Notes under the pieces: generated by a model
Database searches by the model: none
The model's input: the letters and a program-made list of their open reading frames with translations, nothing else
What the model was told of the DNA's origin: nothing
Made by a program: the position numbers and the translations under genes
From: Effrenium voratum
Lineage: Eukaryota > Sar > Dinophyceae > Suessiales > Symbiodiniaceae
NCBI GenBank assembly: GCA_963377175.1
Contig: CAUJNA010003806.1
Location: 267,501-331,500, forward strand
DNA: 64,000 bases
Reading direction: 5' to 3'
Shown: positions 54,580 to 64,000 of the stretch, piece by piece
How the letters are laid out: each line of letters starts with the position of its first letter
How positions within the stretch are numbered: position 1 is the first letter of the stretch

Positions 54580-55870
54580 CGCCTGATGCTGAGGAACTGT
54601 TTCCACGAAGCATTTTTCCTCCCCCTGACAAACTCCAGCTGCCAGGGTGCAGAAGTTCGCAGCCGAAGCGCCCGCCTCGTGCAAATTGAAGTAAGCAGCC
54701 TGGCAAATCAGAAGTCTGACTGCCGATGTGGCTACGCATGTCTCAGAGATGTGGCGGACAGGCCTCAACAGACAAGACGAGGACAGGCAAAACCTTAGAA
54801 CCCGTGTGCAGGATGTGGAGCCGGCCGTCAGGTCCAATCGAACTAGCCAGGAAAGCATCAGCCATCATTGCCGCTGAGGGCCAGACCCGCAGCATACCAG
54901 CTGCACCCAAGCCTGTCCAGGCTAGCACTTGCCCCAAATGTGGCCGATGTGGCCGCTCTATTCGCAGTCTGATAGAGCGCGACAGGTGCCTCACTGGCTT
55001 GGGCTTGTCGGATTCCCTCATCCGTCAAGAGCAGGTTCCGAGCCAAACACTGCAAGAGAAAACGCACTTGGACGGAGTGCGCTTCGCTTGCTCGGCTCCA
55101 AAACAAGCGACAACGATCTGAAAGGACAAAGCAGCACAGGTGCAGTTGCTATATGCGACTTTCAACAGCGTGTTGGACCGCTCGAAAACCACACCCTCGT
55201 GCAACGCTTCCTCGTGCTCCTTTGGCTCAAAGAAGCGCAGCTAATAGCTTAGTGATGCTCACAGGCCACCGCGGCGTCAGTTACCACAAGCTTCCGCAGC
55301 AGCTTTGCCTGCCATCAAGCGAGCTTTGGCATCCAATGCATCCACGCTCAGCTCCAGCCTTCCGCCAATCCTTGGCGGGGTCACCCCTGGCACACTCGGG
55401 GCCAGCCGGCAGCTCTCTCATTGTGTGGGTGTTACAAAAGCGAGGCATTTCTGCAAGTTCAGGCCAATCAGCCGCAGGATCAAGCTTGTTTTCAGCATGT
55501 TTCCGGGTTGCCTTTTGATAGGTGTGGATGAGTGGGTTGATCCTTGGAGTCTGCGAGCCAAACTGCCGGCGATGCCCGATCTGTACTCCCTCCATGGTGC
55601 CGTCGGCGCCCACCTTCATCTCGTAGTTGCCTCAGACAGTTGCCACGGCTGACGTATCTCTGAGATGCAAAGATGGCCCTGACCAAACTCCGCCCAGTGG
55701 ATTGTCAGCTTCTCGCCCTCCAAGGCCCAATGCCTCAAATATCATTCGCCCCGAGAGAATCTGCCAACTCGCATGAGCTACTGGCTCTCTTATCTGCATT
55801 TCGGCAGGCATGCGGGCAATTTTCCACTTGCGCAGGAACTCCTGTCCACCACGCGAAAAAGACATCTCTC
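54580..55870 (-). CDS. Candidate exons of unidentified gene(s)
   Basis: Coding-like - strand stretches: about 55,690-55,760 (MIFEALGLGGREADNPLGG, GVWSGPSLHLRD); about 55,440-55,630, after a GTCTGAG acceptor (NYEMKVGADGTMEGVQI, HRRQFGSQTPRINPLIH, then LDPAADWPELAEMPRF); about 54,790-54,870 (FLASSIGPDGRLHILHTG); about 54,640-54,740 (LICQAAYFNLHEAGASAAN). The second reads like a beta-rich domain. Order and direction agree with one - strand gene, but no splice junction was fixed and no family is recognised. Confidence 0.35.
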
Positions 55871-56222
55871 ATTCACCCAGCGCATTCACTGGATTCGAGA
55901 AGTCAACACAGCACAGCCGGAGTTAGAGCTCTTGTTGGCATGGGTCTCGATTTGCAAGTGAATTGCCGTCGTAGAAGTCTGCTCACCCACTCCGAAGCAG
56001 CTTCGTGTTGCTGTGCTTCGCCTGAGTCATGCCCCGAGTCGGCCAGCATTCCAGAGCCCCTCGCGGCCACTGCAGCTCCCTGAAGCACCTCCGCTTGCGA
56101 GTCCCGAGAACAGTGATCCTTTGTCGACCCAGGCAGACTGGCAGCAAGTCGCATTGACATCGGCGGACTGGGGAAATGGGTTCGTGTTCAAGCGTCAATC
56201 AGCGTCTCAAGCGTCTCAAGCG

Positions 56223-56606
56223 TCAATCCTCGTTGATTGCCATTTCCACTCGCTGCAAGGCCTGAGACCTTTCCAGCGCATCATACTCGCGGCTGGCCGA
56301 AAGCTCCGCTGGATCCTCTGAGTTGAAATGCCCCGTGTCCGCCTGGTGCTGCCGCAAGAGCCAATCACCCTCGAAGCTGGCGCCACACACCGCGCAGAGC
56401 TCTCCATGCTCCAAATCCGGCAGCTCCCAATGCCGCGTCTTTTGCAGTGCCTGAGGGGCCTCACACGGCCCCGCTCGGGGCAGGTGGCCCCCTTGGGGGC
56501 ATAGCACCTCTTGCAAGTGCTGGGGCCTTGTACAAGCAGCTGCCAGGGAAGACTGCAGCAAATCCAAAGTGGCAGGGGCAAAATCAGTGCTCAAGTTCCG
56601 ACCCAT
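56223..56606 (-). CDS. C2H2 zinc-finger protein, 127 residues
   Basis: A continuous frame with a true ATG at 56,604-56,606 and a TGA at 56,223-56,225. Near residues 70-95 it has LCAVCGASFEGDWLLRQHQ followed by ADTGH: C-x2-C-x12-H-x5-H, a C2H2 finger with the usual aromatic and Leu spacers. Single-finger proteins of this sort often bind RNA or act in splicing, but that is only a family tendency. A Cys/Pro/Gly-rich stretch before the finger (VLCPQGGHLPRAGPCEAP) might instead be an unrecognised intron. The C-terminal tail is acidic and helical. Confidence 0.6.
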   Translation of the reverse strand: MGRNLSTDFAPATLDLLQSSLAAACTRPQHLQEVLCPQGGHLPRAGPCEAPQALQKTRHWELPDLEHGELCAVCGASFEGDWLLRQHQADTGHFNSEDPAELSASREYDALERSQALQRVEMAINED

Positions 56607-56633
56607 TTCCTTGGTTTTACGTATGCTGTGATT

Positions 56634-56695
56634 CTCGCTCTCTCTCTCTCTCTCTCCAACTCTCTGGCTCTCTCTCTCATTCTCTCAATCTCCCG
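56634..56695. repeat. (CT)n microsatellite
   Basis: CT-rich tract with interruptions immediately upstream of the C2H2 gene start on its - strand side. Confidence 0.85.
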
Positions 56696-56699
56696 CACT

Positions 56700-57225
56700 C
56701 TCGTACTCGTTCAGTTCTACGTCCGCTGCTGTGATTTCTGCAACTACTACTCGGTTTGTGTCAAGCATCTTCGGACATGATGCAATGACTTGTGATGACT
56801 CTGGCGATTGCAGCCACCATATGACCTACCTGAACAATTATTCACGTAGGTTCGAATCAAACAACGAGCAGGTTCATTTGGATGCGAAAGTGACACATAA
56901 AGATATTGATCCAAATGAGACAGCAGCAGAGGATTTCCCCAACCGGCGTTCTTCTCGGTGCTGACTGGCACAACAAAAAGAAAAGAACAGAAGTTGCCCC
57001 AATGTCACAAAGTGAACCGCTGAGAGAATACACTCTAGCAGCTGTGTAGCTGTGGTTGCTGCTAGCATTGCACTTCGTTGCCTCTCCAATGTTAGTGAAA
57101 GAAAATTGCTCGTGTTGCCGAGCCAATATATCCTTGAGATGTATGGGCACTTTAAGTTTGCTGCCGAAACTTGCCTAGCAAAATAGTGAGCGTGACATGC
57201 ACCTGCACAAATGTTCGCAATATGT
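56700..57225. other. No supported gene
   Basis: No coding-like frame. It may hold the 3' end of the nucleotidyltransferase gene. Confidence 0.35.
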
Positions 57226-57228
57226 TCC

Positions 57229-58706
57229 TCAATCTTGGGCCATGCTTTGCCACTTGCCAGTGTGCAAAATGAGTTCAGTCCCAGAGTCGATCGGATCCTC
57301 CACATGCAAGCCAGGTCTACGCCCCTTGCCCCAAAGCGATTGGAAGCAGTCAGCCTCTATGCTCTTGCGCATGCCAACCCGCACCGACACGACTTCGTTG
57401 TTCCAGTCAAAGCTGTTGCTGAAAAAGTCAAAGAACCCCAGCAGCAGCTCTGAGCAGGGCATGCTGCCCCGAAAGCAAATCTGCGCCACATCCTTGAAAG
57501 TGGCAAAGTTTGTGTTGAAGCGTCGATCCGCATCCCCAGGCTGCGATTCTTTTGTGAGTTCGTGTAGACATGGTAGCTGATCGCAAGTTTGGACCTGGAG
57601 CAATTCGATGGTAAAAAAATCACAGACGGCCAACTGAAGTGCAACCAAGACTCATAGTAGATTGCCTCAATTGGCCGTGCTCCAAAACTTGATACACATG
57701 TAGGTGGTGGGCAATGCCATCACCTTTCCCCCTGCGTAATCCCACTCTGCTAAGGCTGGCACCATCAGGGAGATAGTGTAGCTGGATAAAAAGCCTCGTA
57801 TCGCAGAGGTGCATGCAAGAATGCCAGCTGCCACCTTGTTTGTAGCAAAATGTCACATCTATAAACCGGCTCTAGATCGCAGATTCGCATATTGACAGAG
57901 CTGCAACTTGCTATGTTCGCATTTTCATGCTTTCCCAATGACAAGTGGGCTGCATGCACCTGTATTCTGTAAAAGCACTCAGACTGTTACACAGAACCCT
58001 TGCCATCACCGGAAAAATGACCTTCTTTCTGCTCCAGCACCAATCGGCAAGCATTCAAGCATTCTGTCAAGAAGCCTCTCTGCTTCTGAAGAACGCCCAC
58101 CTCACGTGCCCAATGCTTGAGTGCCAATATGAGGCTCTGCAATCGCGAGTCCAGCTGCACATATGCACCTGAGCTTGACCCTCCACGATCTATACACTGC
58201 GTGGGAGTGGAAACACACCAATGGCTTCAAACGCTGGCTTAAGGTCAGTACGGATGAGATGCGAGCTGTAGAGCGGGGTCAAATTTTGGCAGCTCAGGAG
58301 GCATCGATCAATGGTGTAGGTGCGATAGGTGTTGCCGCTCAAGTGCACAGCGGCAGTATCTTCGATTGACAATGCACGCGTGCCAACTATGCTCTCGACC
58401 TGGAAGCCACTTCGCCTGCAATTCGAGGCAACTTTACGAAGCATGCGCTGCATCATAGCATAGTTGAAGAGTCTCATCTGAGCCCTCTCAGCAGTCATGG
58501 GTATGTAGATGGTGGCGTCTATGTCTGCGCAGCTCTCCCCAGTGCTAGTGAAGCAGGAACCATAAGGAAGAACGCCCACGTCTGCCCCCAGCACGTCTTG
58601 CACAAGCAGCTCGACCTTCGAGAGCAGCTTCGACCGACGAAGTCTGTCAGACGGCTGGGAGGCCACTGCAGCGACAAATTGCCTAAGCTGAAGCTCCAGG
58701 TCTGCT
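57229..58706 (-). CDS. Non-canonical poly(A) polymerase / terminal uridylyltransferase (TUTase)
   Basis: The enzyme family adds A or U tails to RNA. About 58,400-58,706 reads LRRSKLLSKVELLVQDVLG, then PYGSCFTS and ADIDATIYIP: the G-S and D-x-D metal-binding motif of the nucleotidyltransferase fold. About 58,080-58,145 reads QLDSRLQSLILALKHWARE, the helix that follows the catalytic strands. About 57,690-57,806, after a GATACGAG acceptor, reads GFLSSYTISLMVPALAEW, the S-Y substrate-binding motif of the PAP-associated domain. About 57,270-57,550 reads LLLGFFDFFSNSFDWNNEV, SVRVGMR and HVEDPIDSGTEL, the PAP/25A-associated segment with its E-D-P motif. The exon with the strand between D-x-D and the ALKHWARE helix was not fixed. 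An upstream exon (about 58,715-58,790, SYLRVVRICSDVMPEVE) may belong to it. No RNA-binding domain seen. Confidence 0.8.
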
Positions 58707-58929
58707 TGAACCCGGGCTCGACCTCAGGCATGACGTCAGAGCAAATGCGGACAACCCTAAGATAGCTTCCAGGACACTTCAACCCACCGAAGGATCCTTG
58801 CATGCTTCAAGGGCGCTGGAGGATTTGCATACGCTGCGCCCGGCAATCGGAAGCCATCCAGCAAGCAGCCACCTGCAGCCTAGCAAAGGTGATGCAAGTT
58901 CCAGCGGACATGGCACACGGCGGCGGAGA

Positions 58930-59190
58930 AGTTGTCGTTTCAAAGGGTCGGCGCCTTTCTCTTCCGGTGGATTTGGTGGCCGAGTGGGTAGACAATCACT
59001 TCAGAACGCTAAAAAAACATCACTTGTGAACGCTGCCACTTTCGATCACTTCCGAACACTAAATAAAATCACTTGAAAACACTGAGCACCCGGAACGCCG
59101 AAAGGGTTGCAAAACCCGGTCAGTCAAAAAGATCACTTCCGAACGCAGGCGTCCCAGCCCAGGATCACTTCCGTACGCAGGCAGGCGTCC
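58930..59190. repeat. TTCCGAA-centred repeats, left cluster
   Basis: ATCACTTCCGAACGC, CACTTCAGAACGC and CACTTCCGTACGC recur about six times between 58,995 and 59,175 at irregular spacing. The same motif in the other orientation (GCGTTCCGAAGCGAT) appears at 59,775-59,930. Confidence 0.65.
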
Positions 59191-59216
59191 CAGCCCAGGT
59201 GTGCAAAATCTAGTGG

Positions 59217-59555
59217 TTCTGGGGGGGTGGGGGGGGGGGGTGATAAGCACACCCGCTGAAGCTCTATACCCAAATGTGCAAATTCATCTGGTTCTGGGGG
59301 TGGGGGGTGGGGTGGGGGGGGGGGCATGATAAGCACACCCGCTGAACTGCTTCACCAGCAAGGGTGTGCAAAATCCAATCAATTTGTTCTGGGTGGGTGG
59401 GTGGGTGGGTGGGTGGGTGGGTGGGGATGATAAGCACACCCGCTGAAGTGAACCAGCCCAGCCTGCTCTGTAACCAAATGTGCAAATTCATCTGGTTCTG
59501 GGGGTGGGGGGTGGGGTGGGGGGGGGGGCATGATAAGCACACCCGCTGAAGCTCT
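59217..59555 (+). repeat. G-tract minisatellite, four units
   Basis: Four long G-rich blocks (about 59,219-59,241, 59,294-59,325, 59,386-59,427, 59,498-59,530) are each followed by GATAAGCACACCCGCTGAA and mostly preceded by a GTGCAAA..TC.TCTGGTTCTGG-type lead. Unit length varies from about 75 to 110 bp. The third unit has turned its G tract into pure GGGT repeats. Each block meets the four-run requirement for a G-quadruplex on the + strand. Confidence 0.85.
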
Positions 59556-59769
59556 GTAATCAAATGAACCTGAAACAATAAACCTGACACAGCCCAAACA
59601 ACTTCACGAAAAAGTGGGGCGCTACAACCGAAACCCAAATCACTTGATCCAGACTCCGGTGGCAGGTGCTGTTCATGTTATAGGTCTTAGGGTTTTTCGA
59701 GGCTATCAGAAGCAGTGCGTGGGCCTGTGGGCAGGTGGGCGCGTGGACGCATGGGTGCCGATTCTTGTC

Positions 59770-59935
59770 CCAGCGTTCAAGAGCGAAGCACTCGCCGGTG
59801 TCTCGGTGCTGCGCGTGGCACGTGGCTGCACTTCCAGCGTTCCGAAGCGATTAGTACGTTTTCCGGCGTTCCGAAGCGATTTTGTTTCAGCGTTCTGAAG
59901 CGATGGTTTTGCCAGCGTTCAGGAGCGACGCACTT
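59770..59935. repeat. GCGTTCCGAAGCGAT repeats, right cluster
   Basis: Four to five copies of CAGCGTTC.GAAGCGA.T, for example GCGTTCCGAAGCGATT twice and GCGTTCTGAAGCGATG once. This is the inverse of the left cluster around 59.1 kb. Confidence 0.7.
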
Positions 59936-60269
59936 ACCGCGGAGTGGCATCAAGAAAGAGTGGAGTGAGGTACAAACGAGAGGGAAGACATGGACCGAAG
60001 GAAGGAATCTGTAGACGATTATCTTGACCTGTTCTCAGCTCTTACAAATGGAATGGCGGCTCAAATCTTTGGAATCCGCCTCTTGTCATCGCTCTCATCC
60101 AATCTCTTCGCGAGTCACTGAAAGGACAAAGAGGGAATAGATAAGCGATGCCTTCATTCACCCACTTCCCTCTCTCGCCTATGCACTGTTGATGATTGAA
60201 TGGGTTGTCTGCCTCCATCCCTTGACTCGTTTTCCAGTCAAGGAAATCCTTTGGCAGAAGGAAAGGGTA

Positions 60270-60640
60270 AAGGAATGCGTTGCGGGTAGGGTTGGTTTCG
60301 GGTACGGTGGGTTGAGGGTTGACGTAGGGTGCGTTGTGGGGTTGGTTGGCAGTGTCCGATTTTATGGGTGGTTACATTGGTCCATGGGGTAAGGGTGAGT
60401 TATGCTTGATAAACAGTCGGTTTAGTTTGGGGAGGATTTCAGATTGCATTGGGAGTGGATGTACTTGAGGTGGGGTTGAGACTTGTGAAGGCATGAGCCA
60501 CCGGTCTGGCCCTTGAAATGGTGTAGTGAGGGTTCAGAGACTCAGTGGGTTTGGGGTGGCTGGGGATTCTTTCAGGATCGATTCAGGGTGGGAAAAGTTG
60601 GCTTAGGGTTGATGTGGGCATAGTTACCAACGTGCGCTGG
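60270..60640 (+). repeat. Degenerate GGGTT-rich sequence
   Basis: GGGTT, TAGGG and GGGTA are frequent on the + strand (GGGTAGGGTTGG, TTGAGGGTTGACGTAGGG). Similar to 37,918-38,110; possibly decayed telomere-type or derived satellite sequence. Confidence 0.4.
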
Positions 60641-60649
60641 CTTTTGGTC

Positions 60650-61530
60650 GAAACACAGAATCATCACCTACGCGTTCCCTTCAACAAGGAATGAAAAGGA
60701 CGCATGGATTTTGACAAGAGCTGCATCCTTGGACAAACAATGGAGTCAACACACCCGCCAAACTTTCAAAACCTGGCGGAGCCAGACTCTTGTAGATTCT
60801 TCGAATTACTTGGCTCTTCCGCGCCTAGCTGTTGCTTGGGTCGCCTGGAGCTGACAGGTGCGCAGGTACGGATCGCCCCTGGCAAAGGCCGCGACGGCAG
60901 CTCCATCCCCGCAGAGCCCCGCTATGAGCCATCGCACACTTTGCACGTCCCAAGTCCGGGATTAAACTGCGGTGTCAGGCTGAGCCAGCGGCGCGTGCGC
61001 GGGAAACTCGTCGCACTGGAAATGGTTGTAGCCATCGGCCTTTGCGGCGGTGGCTATTGTTCACCCCTGGTCACTCCCCGCATGCCCGCCTTGAACTTCA
61101 CGGGGAACTTGCCACCTGACCTCAGCTTGCCGGACTGAAATACGCTGGGGAGGTTCAAGAGCCAAGCCATTCAAAATCCCACTCTGAACCTGCGCCATCT
61201 CCCAGGAGTAGGGCCTGGAGGGGATGTTGACTGAACTAGTTCCCTCATTGCTCTAACTGCGTGAGCAGTTTCATGGGTGAAAAACTAGCCTGCCCCTTGC
61301 GGACAAACCATCCAAACCAACGGCATGCAGAAACCCAACCACGTCTTTGCTGTGCCCATGAGGCATGGAGCAGACTTCGGAACACTAGTGACCTCCTAGA
61401 CCTGCAGGCCGTGCCTCGATCGGTGACAACTCGCGGCTAAAGGCCGCCTGCAACGTGGTGGCTGTGGCTCAAAAAACCAGCACCAAAATGGAACCCTGGT
61501 AAGTGGAAACATGAACTGCGTAACCCCTCC
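60650..61530. other. No firm gene
   Basis: A 144-residue + strand frame (60,704-61,138) has poor coding character and opposes the local gene direction. The - strand at 61,055-61,130 (GGKFPVKFKAGMRGVTRGE) is a weak alternative. Nothing is called. Confidence 0.3.
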
Positions 61531-61544
61531 TGTTTAATTTTGAG

Positions 61545-61800
61545 CCACACCCTGGTGACCACGAGTGGCTTCTCCAAAGCAAGCGCTGCTTCGGGCCATC
61601 TGGAAACCGCCGCGCCTTCCGCCAGTTTTTCTCATCGTCTGATTTTGGCACTGCATTGCCCTCAGGATGGCCGGCAAGAACTCAAGGTTGGTAGCCCACA
61701 AGTCCAGGAGCCACGCGTCCATAGATTTTGTCGCGCTATCAAATTTCAGCTCGTACCTTACTGCAAATATATGATGGCTGCTCCTTCCACCGCAATGCGC
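61545..61800 (-). CDS. Candidate exon, unidentified
   Basis: The - strand frame reads VRYELKFDSATKSMDAWLL, DLWATNLEFLPAILRAMQC and NQTMRKTGGRRGGF with coding-like codon use and a Trp-rich helix. It is the last coding-like signal before the satellite. Ends and family unknown. Confidence 0.35.
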
Positions 61801-61959
61801 TATACCAGGGCCAGGACTTTCCAAACTTCTTCCAATCTATCCTGCAACCAGCGGGTTAAAGGGCTTGATGTTTGCCACATCTGTCGTCCAAATTGGCGAA
61901 TTGCAGTCTCACTGGACTGCAAGCGGTTTACTCGCCGGTTCCTAGCGAGAAGGTCGTGA

Positions 61960-62505
61960 ACTTACCTAAAGCCTTTTGATTACGGCTATTAAAGAATAAA
62001 GAAGACAAATAAAAAAAGACAAGAAATAGCTGTTACGAAAGGACGGTCTTCTGGTTACTAATTGGCTCTCATTTCCCTTTCTTTCCCTTCCTTGGCATCT
62101 TCGCCTGGCGGTGTAATCCCAAGAGCAGGAAAGAAGGAAATGGGAATGTTGGACCTTCCTTGACTGGCGGTTGAACTCAGAGAATGATTCGCGAGTACAC
62201 GGTCAACCTTCATTGGTGAGTGGACGAGAGAAGCATGTCCTTCCTCACTCACCCATTTCCCCGCTGCCTTCGCTCGCGGTAACTTGTCAATGGGTGAGCA
62301 CACATGATGAAGAGCGAGCCCATTCCTTCGTCTGACCGTTCCCTCTCACTCCATCATCTCACTCCATTCAATTTCTGGAGTTCCTGTCACTATGAAAGAC
62401 TCACGATGGAACGGTGAAGTGATAGAGTGAGGATTGATCTATCTCTTTTCTTTTCTTATCTTATTATCTGTCTTCCAGAAGTCCTTAATTGACTGCTTAT
62501 CACAC
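61960..62505. other. No gene; approach to satellite
   Basis: A/G-rich and T/C-rich low-complexity DNA with short ATTCAC/GAATGA-type pieces shared with the satellite that follows. Confidence 0.4.
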
Positions 62506-64000
62506 ACCTTCCTCATCCACATGCCACCTCTCTCTTCGTTTGTTTACCTGGCATGCGATTCCAAGAGCTGACAGGTGGGTGAATGAAGGATGGATTTCTT
62601 GTCAGCCATTACCTTCCTCTTCCTCATGTCACCTTCATTCACATCCTAAAGTCGTTCATTTTGGTTACATTCTGGATTGGACGGAAGGACAAAATGACAG
62701 TGTGTGAGGGATAGAACCTTTCTGTAATAGCGGCTCATCTCCCATCTTTAACCGCCAGGAAATGGATCCTTGTCTCGTCCTCTGTCCTCAACTTGAATCC
62801 AGATAACAGGCGAGAGACGGAGGAATGAGCTCGGAAAGGAATATTTCTCTCTTTCTATCTCTCATTTCCTTTCCCTTTCCTGCCTATGGACAAGTCCTTA
62901 CACCATCTCATTCAGAATATTTTAGCTGTTACAGAAGGTCTTTGTCTTGTTACTTTCCTATCATCGACGGTCAAGGGATACATCTTCATTCACCCGCTCC
63001 CTCTTTTCCCTCGTCCATCATTGGCGGTAGGACCTGAAGACTCTCATCCACATGCCACCTCTCTCTTCGTTCGTTTACCTGGCATGCGATTCCAAGAGCT
63101 GACAGGTGGGTGAATGAAGGATGGATTTCTTGTCAGCCACTACCTTCCTTTTCCTCATGTCACCTTCATTCACATCCTAAAGTCGTTCATTTTGGTTACA
63201 CTCTGGATTGGACGGAAGGACAAAATGACAGTGTGTGAGGGATAGAACCTTTCTGTAATAGCGGTTCATCTCCCATCTTTAACCGCCAGGAAATGGATCC
63301 TTGTCTCGTCCTCTGTCCTCAACTTGAATCCAGATAACAGGCGAGAGACGGAGGAATGAGCTCGGAAAGGAATATATATCTCTTTCTATCTCTCATTTCC
63401 TTTCCCTTTCCTGCCTATGGACAAGTCCTTACACAGCATCTCATTCAGAATATTTTAGCTGTTACAGAAGGTCTATGTCTTGTCACTTTCCTATCATCGA
63501 CGGTCAAGGGATACATCTTCATTCACCCGCTCCCTCTTTTCCCTCGTCCATCATTGGCGGTAGGACCTGAAGACTCTCATCCACATGCCACCTCTCTCTT
63601 CGTTCGTTTACCTGGCATGCGATTCCAAGAGCTGACAGGTGGGTGAATGAAGGATGGATTTCTTGTCAGCCACTACCTTCCTTTTCCTCATGTCACCTTC
63701 ATTCACATCCTAAAGTCGTTCATTTTGGTTACATTCTGGATTGGACGGAAGGACAAAATGACAGTGTGTGAGGGATAGAACCTTTCTGTAATAGCGGTTC
63801 ATCTCCCATCTTTAACCGCCAGGAAATGGATCCTTGTCTCGTCCTCTGTCCTCAACTTGAATCCAGATAACAGGCGAGAGACGGAGGAATGAGCTCGGAA
63901 AGGAATATTTCTCTCTTTCTATCTCTCATTTCCTTTCCCTTTCCTGCCTATGGACAAGTCCTTACACAGCATCTCATTCAGAATATTTTAGCTGTTACAG
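62506..64000. repeat. Tandem satellite, unit about 532 bp, runs off the window
   Basis: The same block (CATCCACATGCCACCTCTCT ... GAGAGACGGAGGAATGAG ... TCATTCAGAATATTTTAG) begins near 62,506, 63,040 and 63,577. Marker offsets are 531 and 533 bp (62,811; 63,342; 63,875). Copies differ at only a few positions, including ACACCATCTC versus ACACAGCATCTC, which shifts the reading frame. The 70- and 96-residue open frames in it are therefore not conserved between copies and are not genes. Confidence 0.9.

Noticed and set aside
59217..59555. CRISPR-like repeat-spacer array
   Set aside because: The repeated part is a G-tract minisatellite with unequal unit length, there are no unique spacers of constant size, and the genome is eukaryotic.
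60704..61138. 144-residue + strand frame
   Set aside because: Poor coding composition, no motif, opposite to the local gene direction, and an open - strand shadow.
62825..63646. Repeated 70-96-residue frames beginning MSSERNI
   Set aside because: They lie in the satellite. A 2-nt indel shifts the frame between copies, so the protein is not conserved while the DNA is.

Overview
The window reads as nuclear DNA of a dinoflagellate, most like Symbiodiniaceae. Coding exons are short and GC-rich, and they are split by tiny introns. At 24 of the 26 junctions I could fix by reading frame the intron starts with GC or GA rather than GT, and nearly all end AG followed by G. A relic of the dinoflagellate spliced leader lies in sense just upstream of a globin gene. 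Genes lie in long same-strand blocks. Because exons are small, long open reading frames are a poor guide here: most genes were found by reading exon by exon and joining frames against family motifs. Exon ends quoted without a splice site are approximate.

Layout. From 0.4 to 9.5 kb every convincing exon is on the + strand: a multi-pass membrane protein, a secreted cysteine-rich protein and an unidentified multi-exon gene. From 9.55 to about 14.5 kb there is an extremely AT-rich island, flanked by clusters of short ATCGG-containing repeats and holding a tandem duplication of about 650 bp. Its strand composition flips near 11.1 kb, from G/T-rich to A/C-rich on the + strand. From 15 to 18.8 kb I see no firm gene. 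From 18.8 to about 61.8 kb every convincing exon is on the - strand: a SAM-globin fusion, an unknown helical protein, two small genes, a C2HC zinc-finger array protein, a filamin-repeat protein, exons of a possible F-BAR-like protein, unplaced exons, a SEC24 homologue (COPII coat), an unknown exon, a bestrophin-type anion channel carrying a small MITE-like element in an intron, a C2H2 zinc-finger protein and a non-canonical poly(A)/terminal uridylyl transferase. The right end (59-64 kb) is repeat-rich: G-tract minisatellites, degenerate GGGTT sequence and a tandem satellite of about 532 bp running off the end.

The two blocks point at each other, so the AT-rich island sits at a convergent strand switch, and its skew has the polarity expected if transcription enters from both sides. 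Dinoflagellate mRNAs are usually trans-spliced from long arrays, so neighbours here need not share a pathway: membrane traffic (SEC24), ion transport (bestrophin), cytoskeleton (filamin), RNA tailing (TUTase) and haem-based sensing (globin) lie side by side.
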